Part shown: one piece after another, positions 26,229-34,799 of the stretch
How the letters are laid out: each line of letters begins with the position of its first letter
Position numbering within the stretch: position 1 is the stretch's first letter
Assembly (NCBI GenBank): GCA_947454705.1
Contig: CANGKZ010000018.1
Location: 29,736 to 93,735, forward strand
Reading direction: 5' to 3'
Length of the DNA stretch: 64,000 nt
Source of the DNA: Verrucomicrobiota bacterium
GTDB lineage: Bacteria; Verrucomicrobiota; Verrucomicrobiia; Limisphaerales; UBA9464
The notes under the pieces: generated by a model
Seen by the model: the letters and a program-made list of their open reading frames with translations, nothing else
The model's database searches: none
What the model was told of the DNA's origin: nothing
Made by a program: the position numbers and the translations under genes

Positions 26229-26367
26229 GACGCAGCTCATCATGCCGGAAAGGCATGGCGGTGCAAGGAAGTCGGCATTGGGCAGAAGCGCACTTCAAAT
26301 CCAGGGTCATCCCATCGAACACATCGTTTCGACCAAAACATAAAACAATCCACTGAAACCAAAGATC

Positions 26368-27132
26368 ATGAAAACCAACTTCCAGAACAAAGTCGCCCTC
26401 ATCACCGGTGCCACCAGCGGCATCGGCGCAACGGTCGCTCATCAACTCGCAACACTCGGCACCAAGGTGGTGGTCAGCGGACGACGAACTGCCGAAGGCG
26501 AGGCTGTGGTCAAGGCCATCCGCGACGCGGGAGGCACGGCGTCGTTTTTCAAGGCCGACACAAGCATTGAGGCCGAGGTGAAGGGACTCGTGGAATTCAC
26601 TGTGAGCAGTTATGGCCGTCTCGACTTCGCGTTCAACAATGCGGGAGTAGAAGGCGTCCCCGGCCTTACGACGGATCAACAGACCGAAGAGAATTATCGC
26701 CACACCTTCGACATCAACGTCCTCGGAGTGCTGTTCAGCATGAAGCACGAGATTCCCGAGATTCGGAAAAATGGCGGTGCGATCGTGAACACTTCCTCCG
26801 TGGCCGGACAGGTGGGCATGCCTGGATTCGGCCTCTACGTGGCGTCCAAACACGCGGTCAACGGCCTGACCCGCTCCGCCGCGCTCGAAGTCGCCAAGCA
26901 GGGAGTCCGCGTGAATGCCGTCGCGTTCGGCGCGATTCAGACGCCCATGATGGACCGCTTTGTCGGAGAAGCGAAAGTCGGGAACCCGCAGCGCGACTGG
27001 CTCGCCAGTGTCCATCCCGTCGGACGCGTCGGCACGACCGATGAAGCCGCACAGGCGGTAATTGCGCTGCTCGAAAACCCGTTCATCACGGGCACCGTGC
27101 TGACCGTGGATGGCGGCTGGACCGCACAGTGA
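26368..27132 (+). CDS. SDR-family oxidoreductase (glucose-1-dehydrogenase-like)
   Basis: The 254-residue classical SDR has TGATSGIG for NAD(P) binding, an arginine pair after strand 2 (SGRRTAEGE) suggesting NADPH preference, NNAGVEG, the catalytic Ser in VNTSSVAGQVG, and YVASKHAVNGLTRSAALE. The C-terminal GTVLTVDGGWTAQ is usual. It has the standard length. It lies divergent from the LysR gene and 218 bases before thioredoxin. Close relatives are generic; the substrate is not predictable. Confidence 0.9.
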   Translation: MKTNFQNKVALITGATSGIGATVAHQLATLGTKVVVSGRRTAEGEAVVKAIRDAGGTASFFKADTSIEAEVKGLVEFTVSSYGRLDFAFNNAGVEGVPGLTTDQQTEENYRHTFDINVLGVLFSMKHEIPEIRKNGGAIVNTSSVAGQVGMPGFGLYVASKHAVNGLTRSAALEVAKQGVRVNAVAFGAIQTPMMDRFVGEAKVGNPQRDWLASVHPVGRVGTTDEAAQAVIALLENPFITGTVLTVDGGWTAQ

Positions 27133-27350
27133 CCCCTGTTTTCCGCTCTCGGGCTCCCAGAGCACGAAGCGGCGTGCCGGTTCCGGGTGGCGCCAACCTC
27201 TTCGCCACGTGCAGGCCTCGATCCACTCCGTGCACAAGTCCATGCGCATCAGGATCCTCTGCGGGGTAAGAAACGGTCCCCACGCCGCGTCCAAACATTA
27301 AGACGCTGAGCGATCGAAACGAAAACCAACAGCGCCTGGAAAAGACAACG

Positions 27351-27671
27351 ATGAAGACACTGACTCTGAACAACGAAAACTTTGGCTCAACCATCAACGG
27401 CAGCGCGACGCCCGTGCTTGTGGATTTCTGGGCGGAATGGTGTGGGCCGTGCAAGATGCTTTCGCCCGTGCTGAACGAGCTGGCCACCGAACAGGATGGA
27501 AAGGCGGTGATTGCCAAGTTGAACATCGATGAGGCCCCGGAACTCGCGTCGCGCTACGGCATCACCGCGATTCCTACGCTGATCGTGTTCAAGAACGGAC
27601 AGCCCGTAACAACCCTGCGCGGCGCGCACTCGAAGTCTGCGATCTTGAAGTCGCTCACGCTTGCCGCCTGA
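27351..27671 (+). CDS. trxA: Thioredoxin
   Basis: The 106-residue cytoplasmic thioredoxin has the active site WCGPCKM with the redox pair C31/C34, preceded by LVDFWAEW. The conserved cis-proline loop is TAIPTLIVFKNG. It is full length, without a signal peptide. It reduces protein disulfides using electrons from thioredoxin reductase, which is not in this window. It follows an SDR gene and precedes a UDG-family gene on the same strand and may be a second, stress-linked copy rather than the housekeeping one. Confidence 0.95.
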   Translation: MKTLTLNNENFGSTINGSATPVLVDFWAEWCGPCKMLSPVLNELATEQDGKAVIAKLNIDEAPELASRYGITAIPTLIVFKNGQPVTTLRGAHSKSAILKSLTLAA

Positions 27672-27823
27672 TCGGAAGGCGCTCCGCAACGACGTTGCCG
27701 AGTCGCAGCACGGTTGCCCGCGCGATGGTCTTGCGGGCGGTCCTTGAAGAGTTGCGTGCCAACCGTGCTGCTGGGCTGTTGCCGAACAAATCCTCCGTTT
27801 CACTTCAACCAAACGAAACGACC

Positions 27824-28411
27824 ATGACGGCCACCGCCTTCACCCGACTGCAAACGGAAATCCGTGCGTGCACGCTGTGCACGCCGCATCTCCCGCTGGG
27901 GCCGCGGCCCGTTTTTCAAATCTCCCCCACGGCCCGCATTCTCATCGCCGGGCAGGCTCCGGGAAGCAAGGTCCACGCAACGGGCATTCCCTTCGACGAT
28001 GCCAGCGGCGACCGCCTGCGCGACTGGCTGGGTATCGATCGCGAAACCTTCTACGACGCCAACCGCGTTGCAATTCTACCGATGGGATTTTGTTACCCAG
28101 GCACGGGCAGCTCCGGCGACCTCCCGCCCCGTCCGGAATGTGCCGCCCTGTGGCGAGAGACGGTTCTGCGCGAACTTTCTGGCGTGAAATTGACTCTCGT
28201 CATCGGCCAATACGCATTGGCGTGGCATCTCGGCCCGCGCGCGAAACCGACGCTGACGGAAACGGTTCAGGCGTGGCGGGAATATGCGCCGACACTCTGG
28301 CCCATGCCCCACCCCAGCCCGCGAAACAATATTTGGCTGAAAAAGAATCCGTGGTTTGAGCAGGAGATTCTGCCCGCCATGCGAAAGCAGGTTGCGATGG
28401 ATCTTGGATAA
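27824..28411 (+). CDS. Uracil-DNA-glycosylase-family protein
   Basis: The 195-residue protein has the UDG-fold signature GQAPGSKVHATGIPFDD near residue 45 and the late motif HPSPRNNIWLKKN that lines the DNA-binding pocket. Only two cysteines (CTLC) are near the N-terminus, so the four-cysteine iron-sulfur cluster of family 4 enzymes is not expected. The ATG at 27824 fits the family start (TATAFTRLQTEIRACTLC); an upstream in-frame start at 27695 would add 43 residues of no evident value. It may remove uracil or another deaminated base; members of this branch are poorly tested. Confidence 0.85.
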   Translation: MTATAFTRLQTEIRACTLCTPHLPLGPRPVFQISPTARILIAGQAPGSKVHATGIPFDDASGDRLRDWLGIDRETFYDANRVAILPMGFCYPGTGSSGDLPPRPECAALWRETVLRELSGVKLTLVIGQYALAWHLGPRAKPTLTETVQAWREYAPTLWPMPHPSPRNNIWLKKNPWFEQEILPAMRKQVAMDLG

Positions 28412-28597
28412 CCCGGGTGTGAAAGGGGCTGGGTTCCTCCAAGGAGGTCCGGAAGCCATGCCTCCCGGTTGAAGCCGCATCCAAAGCAGAGGACTTGGTT
28501 CCATCGGCGACTCAACCAACTTCCCTTTAACTTCGCCTTCGCGGGTCGTGCCGGCACTGGTTGACTTTTGGGCGTTTCACGCGACCGGTTAAAAGTG

Positions 28598-29512
28598 ATG
28601 AATTCGGAATCTGTTTCTGGCTCTGCTAATGCGTCGTCCTCGTCGGTTGCGCCCCTTGCCTCCACTCCCTCCTCAGCGGAGCCCAGGGTGTGGTTGATCA
28701 CCGGGTGCAGTTCTGGCCTGGGACGCAGCCTCGCCGAGAAGGCCATCGCTGCGGGCGACCGAGTCATCGCCACCGCACGAAATGTCGATTCCCTGATCCC
28801 CCTGCTCCGCTTGTCACCGGATTCCGTCGCCCTCGTGGCGCTCGATGTCACGCAGCCCGATCAGGTCCGCTCCGCCGTCGCCGAGGCCCACGCAATTTGG
28901 GGTCGACTCGACGTGGTGGTGAACAACGCCGGATTCGGACTGATCGGCGCGGTTGAGGAATGCTCCGATGCCCAAATCGAACGCAACCTGCAGACGAACC
29001 TGCTGGGGCCGATTCGAGTGATCCGCGCCGTGCTTCCGCACCTGCGCGCGCAGCGCAGTGGTCACCTGATCCAAATCAGCGCCGCCGCTGCGATCAGCAA
29101 TTACGCCGGATTTGGCATCTACGGCGCGGCCAAGTGCGGCGTCGAGGGATTGAGCGAGTCGCTCCGCGCGGAACTTGCCCCTCTCGGGATCCGCGTGACC
29201 CTCGTTCAACCCGGGCCGTTCCGCACCGAGTTCATCTCGCGTTCGCTGGATCGGGCCGAGCAGCGCATCTCGGACTACGACGCCACCAGCGGCAAGTTCC
29301 AGCAGTTCCTTTCCCGCATCAGCGGCAAGCAACCCGGGGATCCGGATCGCGCCGCGGAAATCATCGTTCAGATGGTCCATCGGGGGCAGGCGCCCCTGCG
29401 ACTCGCGCTGGGCAAGTACGCCGTGGACAAGGTCCGCAAGGTGCTCCGCAGCCGGGAATTTGACCTGAACGAGTGGGAATCGGTAGCCGTGGGGGCCGAT
29501 TTTCCCGCCTAA
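28598..29512 (+). CDS. SDR-family oxidoreductase (long N-terminal leader)
   Basis: The 304-residue SDR has a low-complexity Ser/Ala/Pro-rich leader of about 38 residues, then VWLITGCSSGLGRSLAEKA (NAD(P) loop), ATARNVDSL, NNAGFGLIGAVEE, the Ser of IQISAAAAISNYAGFG and the catalytic YGAAKCG. The end (QFLSRISGKQPGDPDRAAEI) resembles the branch often annotated as 'oxidoreductase, SDR family' close to retinol-dehydrogenase-like proteins. Start is uncertain: TTG 28568, GTG 28595 and ATG 28598 are in frame; the ATG is used here. It is a single gene before icd. Confidence 0.87.
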   Translation: MNSESVSGSANASSSSVAPLASTPSSAEPRVWLITGCSSGLGRSLAEKAIAAGDRVIATARNVDSLIPLLRLSPDSVALVALDVTQPDQVRSAVAEAHAIWGRLDVVVNNAGFGLIGAVEECSDAQIERNLQTNLLGPIRVIRAVLPHLRAQRSGHLIQISAAAAISNYAGFGIYGAAKCGVEGLSESLRAELAPLGIRVTLVQPGPFRTEFISRSLDRAEQRISDYDATSGKFQQFLSRISGKQPGDPDRAAEIIVQMVHRGQAPLRLALGKYAVDKVRKVLRSREFDLNEWESVAVGADFPA

Positions 29513-29570
29513 TCCGTTGTCTGGCTGAGTCCCTTCGCGGGCACCAACCCACCCTGGGAATCCGGGGCAA

Positions 29571-29602
29571 AGGTCCGACTTTGGACTTTGGACTTTGGAC
29601 CT
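29571..29602. repeat. Three tandem heptamers inside a small dyad
   Basis: GACTTTG occurs three times in tandem (29577-29597) and the run is framed by AGGTCC (29571-29576) and GGACCT (29597-29602). Similar words (GACTTTGGAC, CAACTTTGGACT) occur at 32731-32755 and inverted at 40108-40120, always in intergenic DNA. Function is unknown. Confidence 0.6.
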
Positions 29603-29712
29603 GAGACTCAAACCCATACTTGCCCCGGTTTGGCGGGGTCCGCTTTAATGAGGGCTTCCGGGCGGCGATCCTGTTGTGGCCTCCCGGGTCGCAATCCATC
29701 ACACTAGCTCTC

Positions 29713-31029
29713 ATGGCCTACACCACGTGCACCGTCCCCACGGGCGAGAAAATCAGCATTCAGAACGGCAAACTGAACGTTCCGAACAATCCCGTCATTC
29801 CGTTCATCCGCGGTGACGGTACGGGTCCCGACATCTGGGCTTCGTCGGTGCGCGTCATGGACGCCGCGGTGGAAAAGGCCTACGGCGGCGCCAAGAAGGT
29901 CTCCTGGATGGAAGTCTTCGCCGGCGAGGAGAGCTTCAAGCGCTTCAACAACTGGTTGCCGGATGACACCGTCAACGCCTTCAAGGAATACCTGGTCGGC
30001 ATCAAGGGACCGTTGACCACCCCGGTGGGCGGCGGCATCCGCTCGCTGAACGTGGCCCTGCGCCAGATGCTCGATCTCTACGTCTGCCTGCGCCCGGTGC
30101 AGTACTTCGCCGGCGTTCCGAGCCCGGTGAAGAAGCCCGAGGCCGTGGACATGGTGATCTTCCGGGAGAACACCGAGGACATCTACGCCGGCATCGAATA
30201 CGCGGCCGGCACTCCGGAATCGGCCAAGGTGCTCGACTTCATCGCCAAGGAGTTCCCGAAGCAATTCTCCAAGATCCGCTTCGGCACCCAGGAAGCGGCC
30301 GCCGAATTCTGGAAAGCCGTCGGCGCTCCCAACTTCCCCACCGACGTGCAGGTAGGCGTGGGCATCAAGCCGGTGTCCTACTCGGGCAGCGTGCGCCTGA
30401 TCCACAGCGCCATCTCCTACGCCATCGCCAACAAGCGCAAGTCGGTGACGATTGTCCACAAGGGCAACATCATGAAGTTCACCGAAGGCGCCTTCCGCGA
30501 TTGGGGCTACAAGGTGGCCAAGGAAATGTTCGGCGCGGTGGAAATCGACGGCGGCCCCTGGTGCAAGATCCCCGAGGGTAAGCCCGGCGCTGGAATCATC
30601 ATCAAGGACAGCATCGCCGACATCACCCTGCAGCAGGTCCTCACGCGTCCGACCGACTTCGACGTCATCGCCACGCTGAACCTGAATGGCGACTACCTGA
30701 GCGACGCCCTCGCGGCCCAGGTCGGCGGCATCGGCATCGCACCGGGCGGCAACATCAATTACATCACCGGACACGCCATCTTTGAGGCCACCCACGGCAC
30801 CGCGCCGAAGTACGCCAACAAGGACATGGTGAACCCGGGCTCCGTGGTGCTGTCGGGCGAAATGATGCTGCGCCACCTCGGCTGGATCGAGGCCGCGGAC
30901 CTCATCCTCAAGGGCCTGAACGGCGCGATCGGATCGAAGAAGGTCACCTACGACTTCGCACGTCTCATGGAAGGCGCCACCGAAGTGAAGTGCTCGGCCT
31001 TCGGCGACAACATCATCGCCCACATGTAA
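29713..31029 (+). CDS. icd: NADP-dependent isocitrate dehydrogenase
   Basis: The 438-residue TCA-cycle enzyme converts isocitrate to 2-oxoglutarate and CO2. It is of the E. coli Icd type: [14 protein letters not shown], the substrate serine in [17 protein letters not shown] (the residue phosphorylated by AceK in enterobacteria), the arginines of [23 protein letters not shown], the lysine of [15 protein letters not shown], the metal-binding aspartates and HGTAPKYA, where Lys-Tyr indicates NADP rather than NAD. The ATG at 29713 gives the usual N-terminus. Codon use is strongly C/G-ending and regular (AAG, ATC, GAG), as expected of a highly expressed gene. A strong terminator follows at 31081. 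Confidence 0.97.
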   Translation: MAYTTCTVPTGEKISIQNGKLNVPNNPVIPFIRGDGTGPDIWASSVRVMDAAVEKAYGGAKKVSWMEVFAGEESFKRFNNWLPDDTVNAFKEYLVGIKGPLTTPVGGGIRSLNVALRQMLDLYVCLRPVQYFAGVPSPVKKPEAVDMVIFRENTEDIYAGIEYAAGTPESAKVLDFIAKEFPKQFSKIRFGTQEAAAEFWKAVGAPNFPTDVQVGVGIKPVSYSGSVRLIHSAISYAIANKRKSVTIVHKGNIMKFTEGAFRDWGYKVAKEMFGAVEIDGGPWCKIPEGKPGAGIIIKDSIADITLQQVLTRPTDFDVIATLNLNGDYLSDALAAQVGGIGIAPGGNINYITGHAIFEATHGTAPKYANKDMVNPGSVVLSGEMMLRHLGWIEAADLILKGLNGAIGSKKVTYDFARLMEGATEVKCSAFGDNIIAHM

Positions 31030-31080
31030 GGCCGGGAGCGATTGTCCCCAAATCAAAGGTCCCATTTCGGGTCCCTGAAC

Positions 31081-31120
31081 CGCGGCGCGCTGGAATCTCC
31101 CGGCGCGCCGCGTTTGTTTT
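31081..31120 (+). terminator. Rho-independent terminator after icd
   Basis: A perfect 10-base stem, CGCGGCGCGC (31081-31090) and GCGCGCCGCG (31103-31112), with a 12-base loop, is followed by TTTGTTTT. Confidence 0.85.
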
Positions 31121-31221
31121 GCGGGGATTGGCGCAAAGCGCACCACTACAACTGAACTCCCTTTCAACTTTTTCTCCTTCACCTCCGAAAACGCTTTTGG
31201 TTGATAGGAACCGGTTCCCCC

Positions 31222-32520
31222 ATGACTTCCCCGTTCTCCGCCCGACGCTCGCTTTCGCGACTTGTTTCGATGATCTCTGCGGCCTTCGCCTCGGCCTGCG
31301 TTCTGGCGGCTCCGGTCATCACCGACGAAGCCAAGGTTCCGCCGTACACGCTACCCGATCCCCTCGCCTTTCAGGACGGCACCCGCGTCCGCTCCGTGCG
31401 GGACTGGACCGAGCGTCGGCGTCCAGAGCTGTTGAAACTTTTTGAGTCGGAGATTTACGGACGCACCCTCGTTGGGCGGCCAGCAAACCTGAGGTTCGTG
31501 GTGCGCGAGGAACGACGCGACGCGCGGGGCGGCACCGCCACGCGGATGCGCATTGGCATTTTGTTTGAGGGACGCGAGGACGGACGCCAGATGGAACTGC
31601 TGCTCGTGCTGCCCAACAATGCACGAGGCCCCATTCCAGTGTTTCTCGGACTGAATTTCGACGGGAACTACACCACGTCGCCCGAGCCCGATCTGCCGGT
31701 TCCCACGCACTGGGTGAACGGTCTGTACGTGAACAAGGTGAAGGACCACAAGGCCACGGAATCGGGCCGCGGAATCCACCAACACATGTGGCCGACCGCC
31801 TACCTGCTTGAGCACGGCTATGGGCTGGCCACGATCGGCTACGGCGAGATCGAGCCCGATGAACCGGGCCAATGGCGCAAGGGCCCGCGCGGATTGGGAC
31901 CCGAGCCCGGCCCCGGCGATTGGGGCGCGATCGGAGCCTGGGCCTGGGGACTCAGCAGGGCCCTCGACTATCTGGAAACCCAACCCCGCGTGGATGCCCG
32001 CCGTGTGGCGCTCACCGGATTCAGCCGGCTGGGCAAAGCGGCGTTGTGGGCCGCAGCTCAGGACACGCGATTTGCCGCCGTGGTCTCCAATGCGTCGGGT
32101 GCTGGTGGAATCGCGTTGAGCAAACGGTTGTACGGCGAACAGATCGATCATTTGGCCGGGAGCCTCGGACACTGGTTTGCACCGAACTTTGCCAAATACT
32201 CGGATCGGGAAGCCGATCTGCCGGTGGATCAACACGAGCTCGCGGCGCTGATTGCCCCGCGTCCTCTGCTGATCCTCAGCGGCACGACGGATTTCTATTC
32301 GGATCCGAAGGGTGAATTTCTCGGCGGCCTCGGTGCGGATCCGGTGTACCGATTGCTCGGAACCGACGGTCTTGCCGTGCGCGAATGGCCGAAGGAATCG
32401 GTGCTGATCCAGAGCACGATCGGATATTTCCTGCGCCCCGGTGGGCACGACGTGACGCTGGAAGACTGGCAGGCGACGATTGCGTTCGCCGACCGGAATC
32501 TCAGGCGACGCCGGCACTAA
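31222..32520 (+). CDS. Secreted glucuronoyl-esterase-like hydrolase (CE15)
   Basis: The 432-residue exported serine esterase has a signal peptide (SRLVSMISAAFASACVLAA). The nucleophile motif GFSRLGKAALWAAAQD corresponds to the G-C/F-S-R-x-G-K-A of carbohydrate esterase family 15, and SGAGGIALSKRLYGE, HWFAPNF, DQHELAALIAPRPLLI and the catalytic histidine in RPGGHDVTLEDW all fit. CE15 enzymes cut the ester between lignin alcohols and glucuronic acid of xylan, so the organism may use plant cell-wall material. The ATG at 31222 precedes the signal peptide; an in-frame start at 31201 adds seven residues. It is monocistronic, between the icd terminator and a repeat element. Confidence 0.88.
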   Translation: MTSPFSARRSLSRLVSMISAAFASACVLAAPVITDEAKVPPYTLPDPLAFQDGTRVRSVRDWTERRRPELLKLFESEIYGRTLVGRPANLRFVVREERRDARGGTATRMRIGILFEGREDGRQMELLLVLPNNARGPIPVFLGLNFDGNYTTSPEPDLPVPTHWVNGLYVNKVKDHKATESGRGIHQHMWPTAYLLEHGYGLATIGYGEIEPDEPGQWRKGPRGLGPEPGPGDWGAIGAWAWGLSRALDYLETQPRVDARRVALTGFSRLGKAALWAAAQDTRFAAVVSNASGAGGIALSKRLYGEQIDHLAGSLGHWFAPNFAKYSDREADLPVDQHELAALIAPRPLLILSGTTDFYSDPKGEFLGGLGADPVYRLLGTDGLAVREWPKESVLIQSTIGYFLRPGGHDVTLEDWQATIAFADRNLRRRRH

Positions 32521-32548
32521 CCGCTTCGATCTGGAGGCGGCAGTTGAA

Positions 32549-32690
32549 ACCACAGATGGACACAGATTCACACAGATAGAGAAGGAGATCGGTGGTTCGA
32601 CTGGGCTTAAACGGTTTCACGTGCGGGACGATCCATGAATCCCTCCGTTCCGTGCAGTTTCATCTGTGTTTATCTGTGTCCATCTGTGGT
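32549..32690. repeat. Repeat family D, copy 2: 142-base inverted-repeat element
   Basis: Ends ACCACAGATGGACACAGATT (32549 on) and TATCTGTGTCCATCTGTGGT (to 32690) form a 29-base terminal inverted repeat. Total length equals copy 1 at 20821-20962, with a related 84-base centre. It separates the esterase gene from the sugar operon. Confidence 0.8.
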
Positions 32691-32808
32691 TGAACTCTCA
32701 GCAAACTTCCGGATTTAGGATCACCCCAAAGACTTTGGACTTCCAACTTTGGACTCCGCCGCTCTTTTCGATTCCCCTCCTTGCGACGGATCCCCCAAGG
32801 TTTGCGCC

Positions 32809-33846
32809 ATGGATATCCCGATCGGAATTGTCGGAACCGGTTTCATGGCCGTCGCGCATCTGAAGGCCTACACCAAGGTGCCCGGAGCGCGCATCGCCGC
32901 CTTGTGCAATCCCAGCGGACGCAACCTCGACGGTGACTTTTCGAACGTTGCCGGGAATGTCGGGGATGGAAACGTCTTCCGTCTCGACATGACCCACGTG
33001 AAGGCGCTGCGCGATCCTGCGGCGTTGTTTGCCGATCCGGAAATCCAGGTGGTGGACATCACCACCCCCACGCGCACGCACGTGGACCTGGCCATCGCCG
33101 CGTTGAACGCCGGCAAACACGTGCTGGTGGAAAAGCCCATGGCCGGCACGCGCGCCGAGGCGGAGCGCCTGGTCGTCGCCGCCGCCGAAGCCGAAAAGCG
33201 CGGTGTGTTCCTCATGCCGGCGATGTGCATCCGATTCTGGCCCGCTTACACCTGGCTCAAGGGATTGATCGATTCCGGGGCCCACGGACGCGTGCTCGAT
33301 GCCCGGTTCCGTCGCGTGGCCCAGGCCCCCGGCTGGGGACACAGCCACTTCCTCAAGGGCGGCGAGAGCGGTGGAGCCCTGCTCGATCTGCACATTCACG
33401 ACGTCGATTTCATCCTCCACTGCTTCGGCAAGCCGCGCAGCGTGTTTGCCTCGGGCTATTCCAAGGTCAGCGGCGCGATTGACCACGTGCTCGCGCTGTA
33501 TTCGGTCGAGGGCGGAGCCACGGTGAGCGCCGAGGGAAGCTGGGCCATGTCCGATGGCTTCGGATTCAACATGGCCTTCACGGTGAATTTCGAACGCGCG
33601 ACGGTGGACTTCGACATCGCCCGCGGGGCCGATGCCCTCAAACGCTTCGTGCCCGGTCAACCGGCGGAAGTGATTCAGCCCGGCGAGGGCGATGGTTACA
33701 TCGGAGAACTCTCGTACTTCCTCGACTGCGTGCGCCAGCGCCGCGCCCCGCGCAAGGTCACCGCCCAGGACGGAGCAGCCGCCATCGCGGTCTGCGAGGC
33801 GGAGGCCGCGTCCATTGCCGGCGGAGTGCCAGCACCCGTGCGCTAA
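32809..33846 (+). CDS. Gfo/Idh/MocA-family sugar dehydrogenase
   Basis: The 345-residue cytoplasmic oxidoreductase has an N-terminal Rossmann motif (GIVGTGFMAVAHLKAY), the family's catalytic-lysine motif HVLVEKPMAGTRAEAERL and a C-terminal alpha/beta domain with HIHDVDFILHCFG. It should oxidise or reduce a sugar, inositol or derivative with NAD(P). The ATG at 32809 is chosen because the Rossmann fold starts a few residues later. It is the first gene of a plus-strand cluster with a phosphatase, kinase and aldolase, which suggests it opens a sugar degradation route. It has no signal peptide, so it is not one of the Tat-exported members common in this phylum. Confidence 0.92.
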   Translation: MDIPIGIVGTGFMAVAHLKAYTKVPGARIAALCNPSGRNLDGDFSNVAGNVGDGNVFRLDMTHVKALRDPAALFADPEIQVVDITTPTRTHVDLAIAALNAGKHVLVEKPMAGTRAEAERLVVAAAEAEKRGVFLMPAMCIRFWPAYTWLKGLIDSGAHGRVLDARFRRVAQAPGWGHSHFLKGGESGGALLDLHIHDVDFILHCFGKPRSVFASGYSKVSGAIDHVLALYSVEGGATVSAEGSWAMSDGFGFNMAFTVNFERATVDFDIARGADALKRFVPGQPAEVIQPGEGDGYIGELSYFLDCVRQRRAPRKVTAQDGAAAIAVCEAEAASIAGGVPAPVR

Positions 33847-33935
33847 TCACGATCGATTGAACCATTTCTGATCCACTGCCAACCGACCCGGGGGATTGAC
33901 GCGAACCCGGGCCAACCTTCAGTTTGAACGAACAC

Positions 33936-34772
33936 ATGAGTCTTTCTGCCCGCTTTTCAGGACGTGTCGAATTCAGCCCCGGCTATCAGCCCCGGAAGGG
34001 ATTGTCGCACGTGCTGTTCGATTTCGACGGCACCCTTTCCCTGATCCGCCAGGGATGGCCCGACGTAATGGTCCCGATGTTCGCCAACATCATTCCCGCC
34101 ATCGCCGGCGAATCCTACGAGGAGCGCTGCAAGCTCGCGTTCGAGGACATCATGCGCCTCAACGGCAAGCAGACCATCTACCAGATGATCCAGCTCGCCG
34201 ACCGCGTGAAGGAACGCGGCGGCACCCCGCAGGAACCCCTCGAGTACAAGCACGAGTACCTGCGCCGGCTCGATGAACGCATCCGCCATCGCGTGGACGG
34301 CATCCAGGCCGGCCGGCTGGTGCGCGATGACTTTACCGTTTTTGGTACGCGCGCCCTGCTCGAAGCGCTGACCGCCCGGGGGCTCACGCTGTACCTCGCC
34401 AGCGGTACCGATGAGCAGTTCGTGAAGGCCGAGGCCGAGGCGCTCGATCTCACCAAGTATTTCAAGGGCCACATCTACGGCGCGCAGGACGACTATCGGA
34501 AGTTCAGCAAGAAGATGGTCATTGACCGCATCCTCGCCGATCACAAGATCCCGGGTGGATCGCTCCTCGCGTTCGGCGACGGCTACGTGGAAATCGAGAA
34601 CACCAAGCAGGTCGGCGGATGCGCCGTGGCGGTGGCCAGCGACGAGGCCAACAACGGCTCCGGCAACATGGACGAATGGAAGCGCCAGCGCCTGCTCGGC
34701 GTGGGTGCCGACATTTGCATTCCGGACTATCGGGATCTCGACGCCCTGATGGCTTCCCTCTTCCCGGCCTGA
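33936..34772 (+). CDS. HAD-superfamily phosphatase with atypical motif IV
   Basis: The 278-residue cytoplasmic phosphatase has motif I as LFDFDGTLSLIRQGW, motif II in LYLASGTDEQ, a lysine in YRKFSKKMVI and motif IV as LLAFGDGYVEIENTKQVGG. In most HAD phosphatases motif IV is GDxxxD; here the second acid appears as Glu (GDGYVE), a visible deviation. An inserted helical cap spans about residues 45-120. The ATG at 33936 is used; a TTG at 33924 is in frame. It lies between the sugar dehydrogenase and an unrecognised protein in the same operon. The substrate is probably a sugar phosphate, by context only. Confidence 0.85.
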   Translation: MSLSARFSGRVEFSPGYQPRKGLSHVLFDFDGTLSLIRQGWPDVMVPMFANIIPAIAGESYEERCKLAFEDIMRLNGKQTIYQMIQLADRVKERGGTPQEPLEYKHEYLRRLDERIRHRVDGIQAGRLVRDDFTVFGTRALLEALTARGLTLYLASGTDEQFVKAEAEALDLTKYFKGHIYGAQDDYRKFSKKMVIDRILADHKIPGGSLLAFGDGYVEIENTKQVGGCAVAVASDEANNGSGNMDEWKRQRLLGVGADICIPDYRDLDALMASLFPA

Positions 34773-34799
34773 GTCGTTCGTCTTTTCCAAGCCCACGCC

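Noticed and set aside
27824..28411. Iron-sulfur family 4 uracil-DNA glycosylase
   Set aside because: Only two of the four required cysteines are seen at the N-terminus.
22570..29512. A recent insertion such as a genomic island or prophage
   Set aside because: The mix of accessory redox genes is suggestive, but I see no integrase, tRNA target, direct-repeat ends or clear change in base composition.
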